Assembly: GCF_003075035.1 (NCBI RefSeq)
Contig: NZ_QCZE01000001.1
Span: 1,300,602-1,364,601, forward strand
DNA from: Zobellella maritima
GTDB taxonomy: Bacteria; Pseudomonadota; Gammaproteobacteria; Enterobacterales; Aeromonadaceae
DNA: 64,000 nt
Direction: 5' to 3'
Shown one piece after another: positions 63,962-64,000 of the stretch; position 1 is the first letter of the stretch; every line of letters begins with the position of its first letter. The notes beneath the pieces are model-generated. The model was not told the origin of the DNA, did no database searches, and saw only the letters and a program-made list of their open reading frames with translations. A program made the translations under genes and the position numbers.

Positions 63962-64000
63962 CTGTGCCTTATGGTGCGAGACTGGACCCCGGCCTGGATC

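Overview
The window looks like a chromosomal segment of a GC-rich gammaproteobacterium, probably of the order Aeromonadales (Oceanimonas, Zobellella or Oceanisphaera type). This is inferred from E. coli-like proteins and gene order (sohB/yciK; ybfF/seqA/pgm; nrdA/nrdB/yfaE; divergent ppsA/ppsR) combined with a Vibrio/Aeromonas-like polyhydroxybutyrate operon (phaB-phaA-phaP-phaC). Nearly all of it is core genome. I see no prophage, no CRISPR array, no defence island and no intact mobile element.

Layout. 0-10 kb: the 5' end of a pseudouridine synthase gene, two near-identical tRNA-Ser(UGA) genes about 5.6 kb apart, sohB, yciK, a LysR regulator with a MalY/PatB-type lyase, a TAXI-type binding protein, an HPP membrane protein, two Tsx-like outer-membrane proteins and astE. 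10-20 kb: pgm-seqA, then ybfF, a DUF2788 protein, ybfE, fldA, an L,D-transpeptidase convergent with lpp, a DUF4442 protein, fur and glnS. 19.6-24 kb: the PHB operon on the minus strand. 24-26.2 kb: a degraded IS110-family transposase interrupted by a dispersed repeat, then three tandem tRNA-Asn genes. 26-37.5 kb: a CsrD-like protein, a MerR regulator, aroA, hisC, serC, gyrA, and on the other strand ubiG-mupP. 37.8-41.8 kb: nrdA-nrdB-yfaE with likely DnaA and NrdR sites upstream. 42-50 kb: an RhlE-type helicase, two small DUF proteins, ppsA/ppsR and an NCS2 permease. 50-64 kb: ABM and VOC enzymes, an AroH-like DAHP synthase, an RND efflux pair, btuCD, speD, a LysR regulator, yfcA, msrA-msrB, a DOPA-dioxygenase-like protein and an MpaB-family protein.

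How the genes work together. phaA, phaB and phaC convert acetyl-CoA to polyhydroxybutyrate and PhaP coats the granules. ppsA and ppsR control the pyruvate/PEP node. AroH-like DAHP synthase, aroA, hisC and serC serve aromatic, histidine and serine synthesis. nrdA, nrdB and yfaE form and maintain ribonucleotide reductase. The L,D-transpeptidase beside lpp probably anchors the lipoprotein to peptidoglycan. msrA and msrB repair oxidised methionine.

The least ordinary signals are outside genes. One dispersed repeat family (three copies near 24.9, 40.2 and 62.9 kb) keeps a stem whose two arms change together between copies. A second family has copies near 10.7 and 31.9 kb. There are several long perfect hairpins (15, 17 and 25 bp stems), and a promoter plus terminator-like hairpin in the leader of speD. 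All starts given were chosen by eye from Shine-Dalgarno spacing and family comparison from memory; no database search was run.
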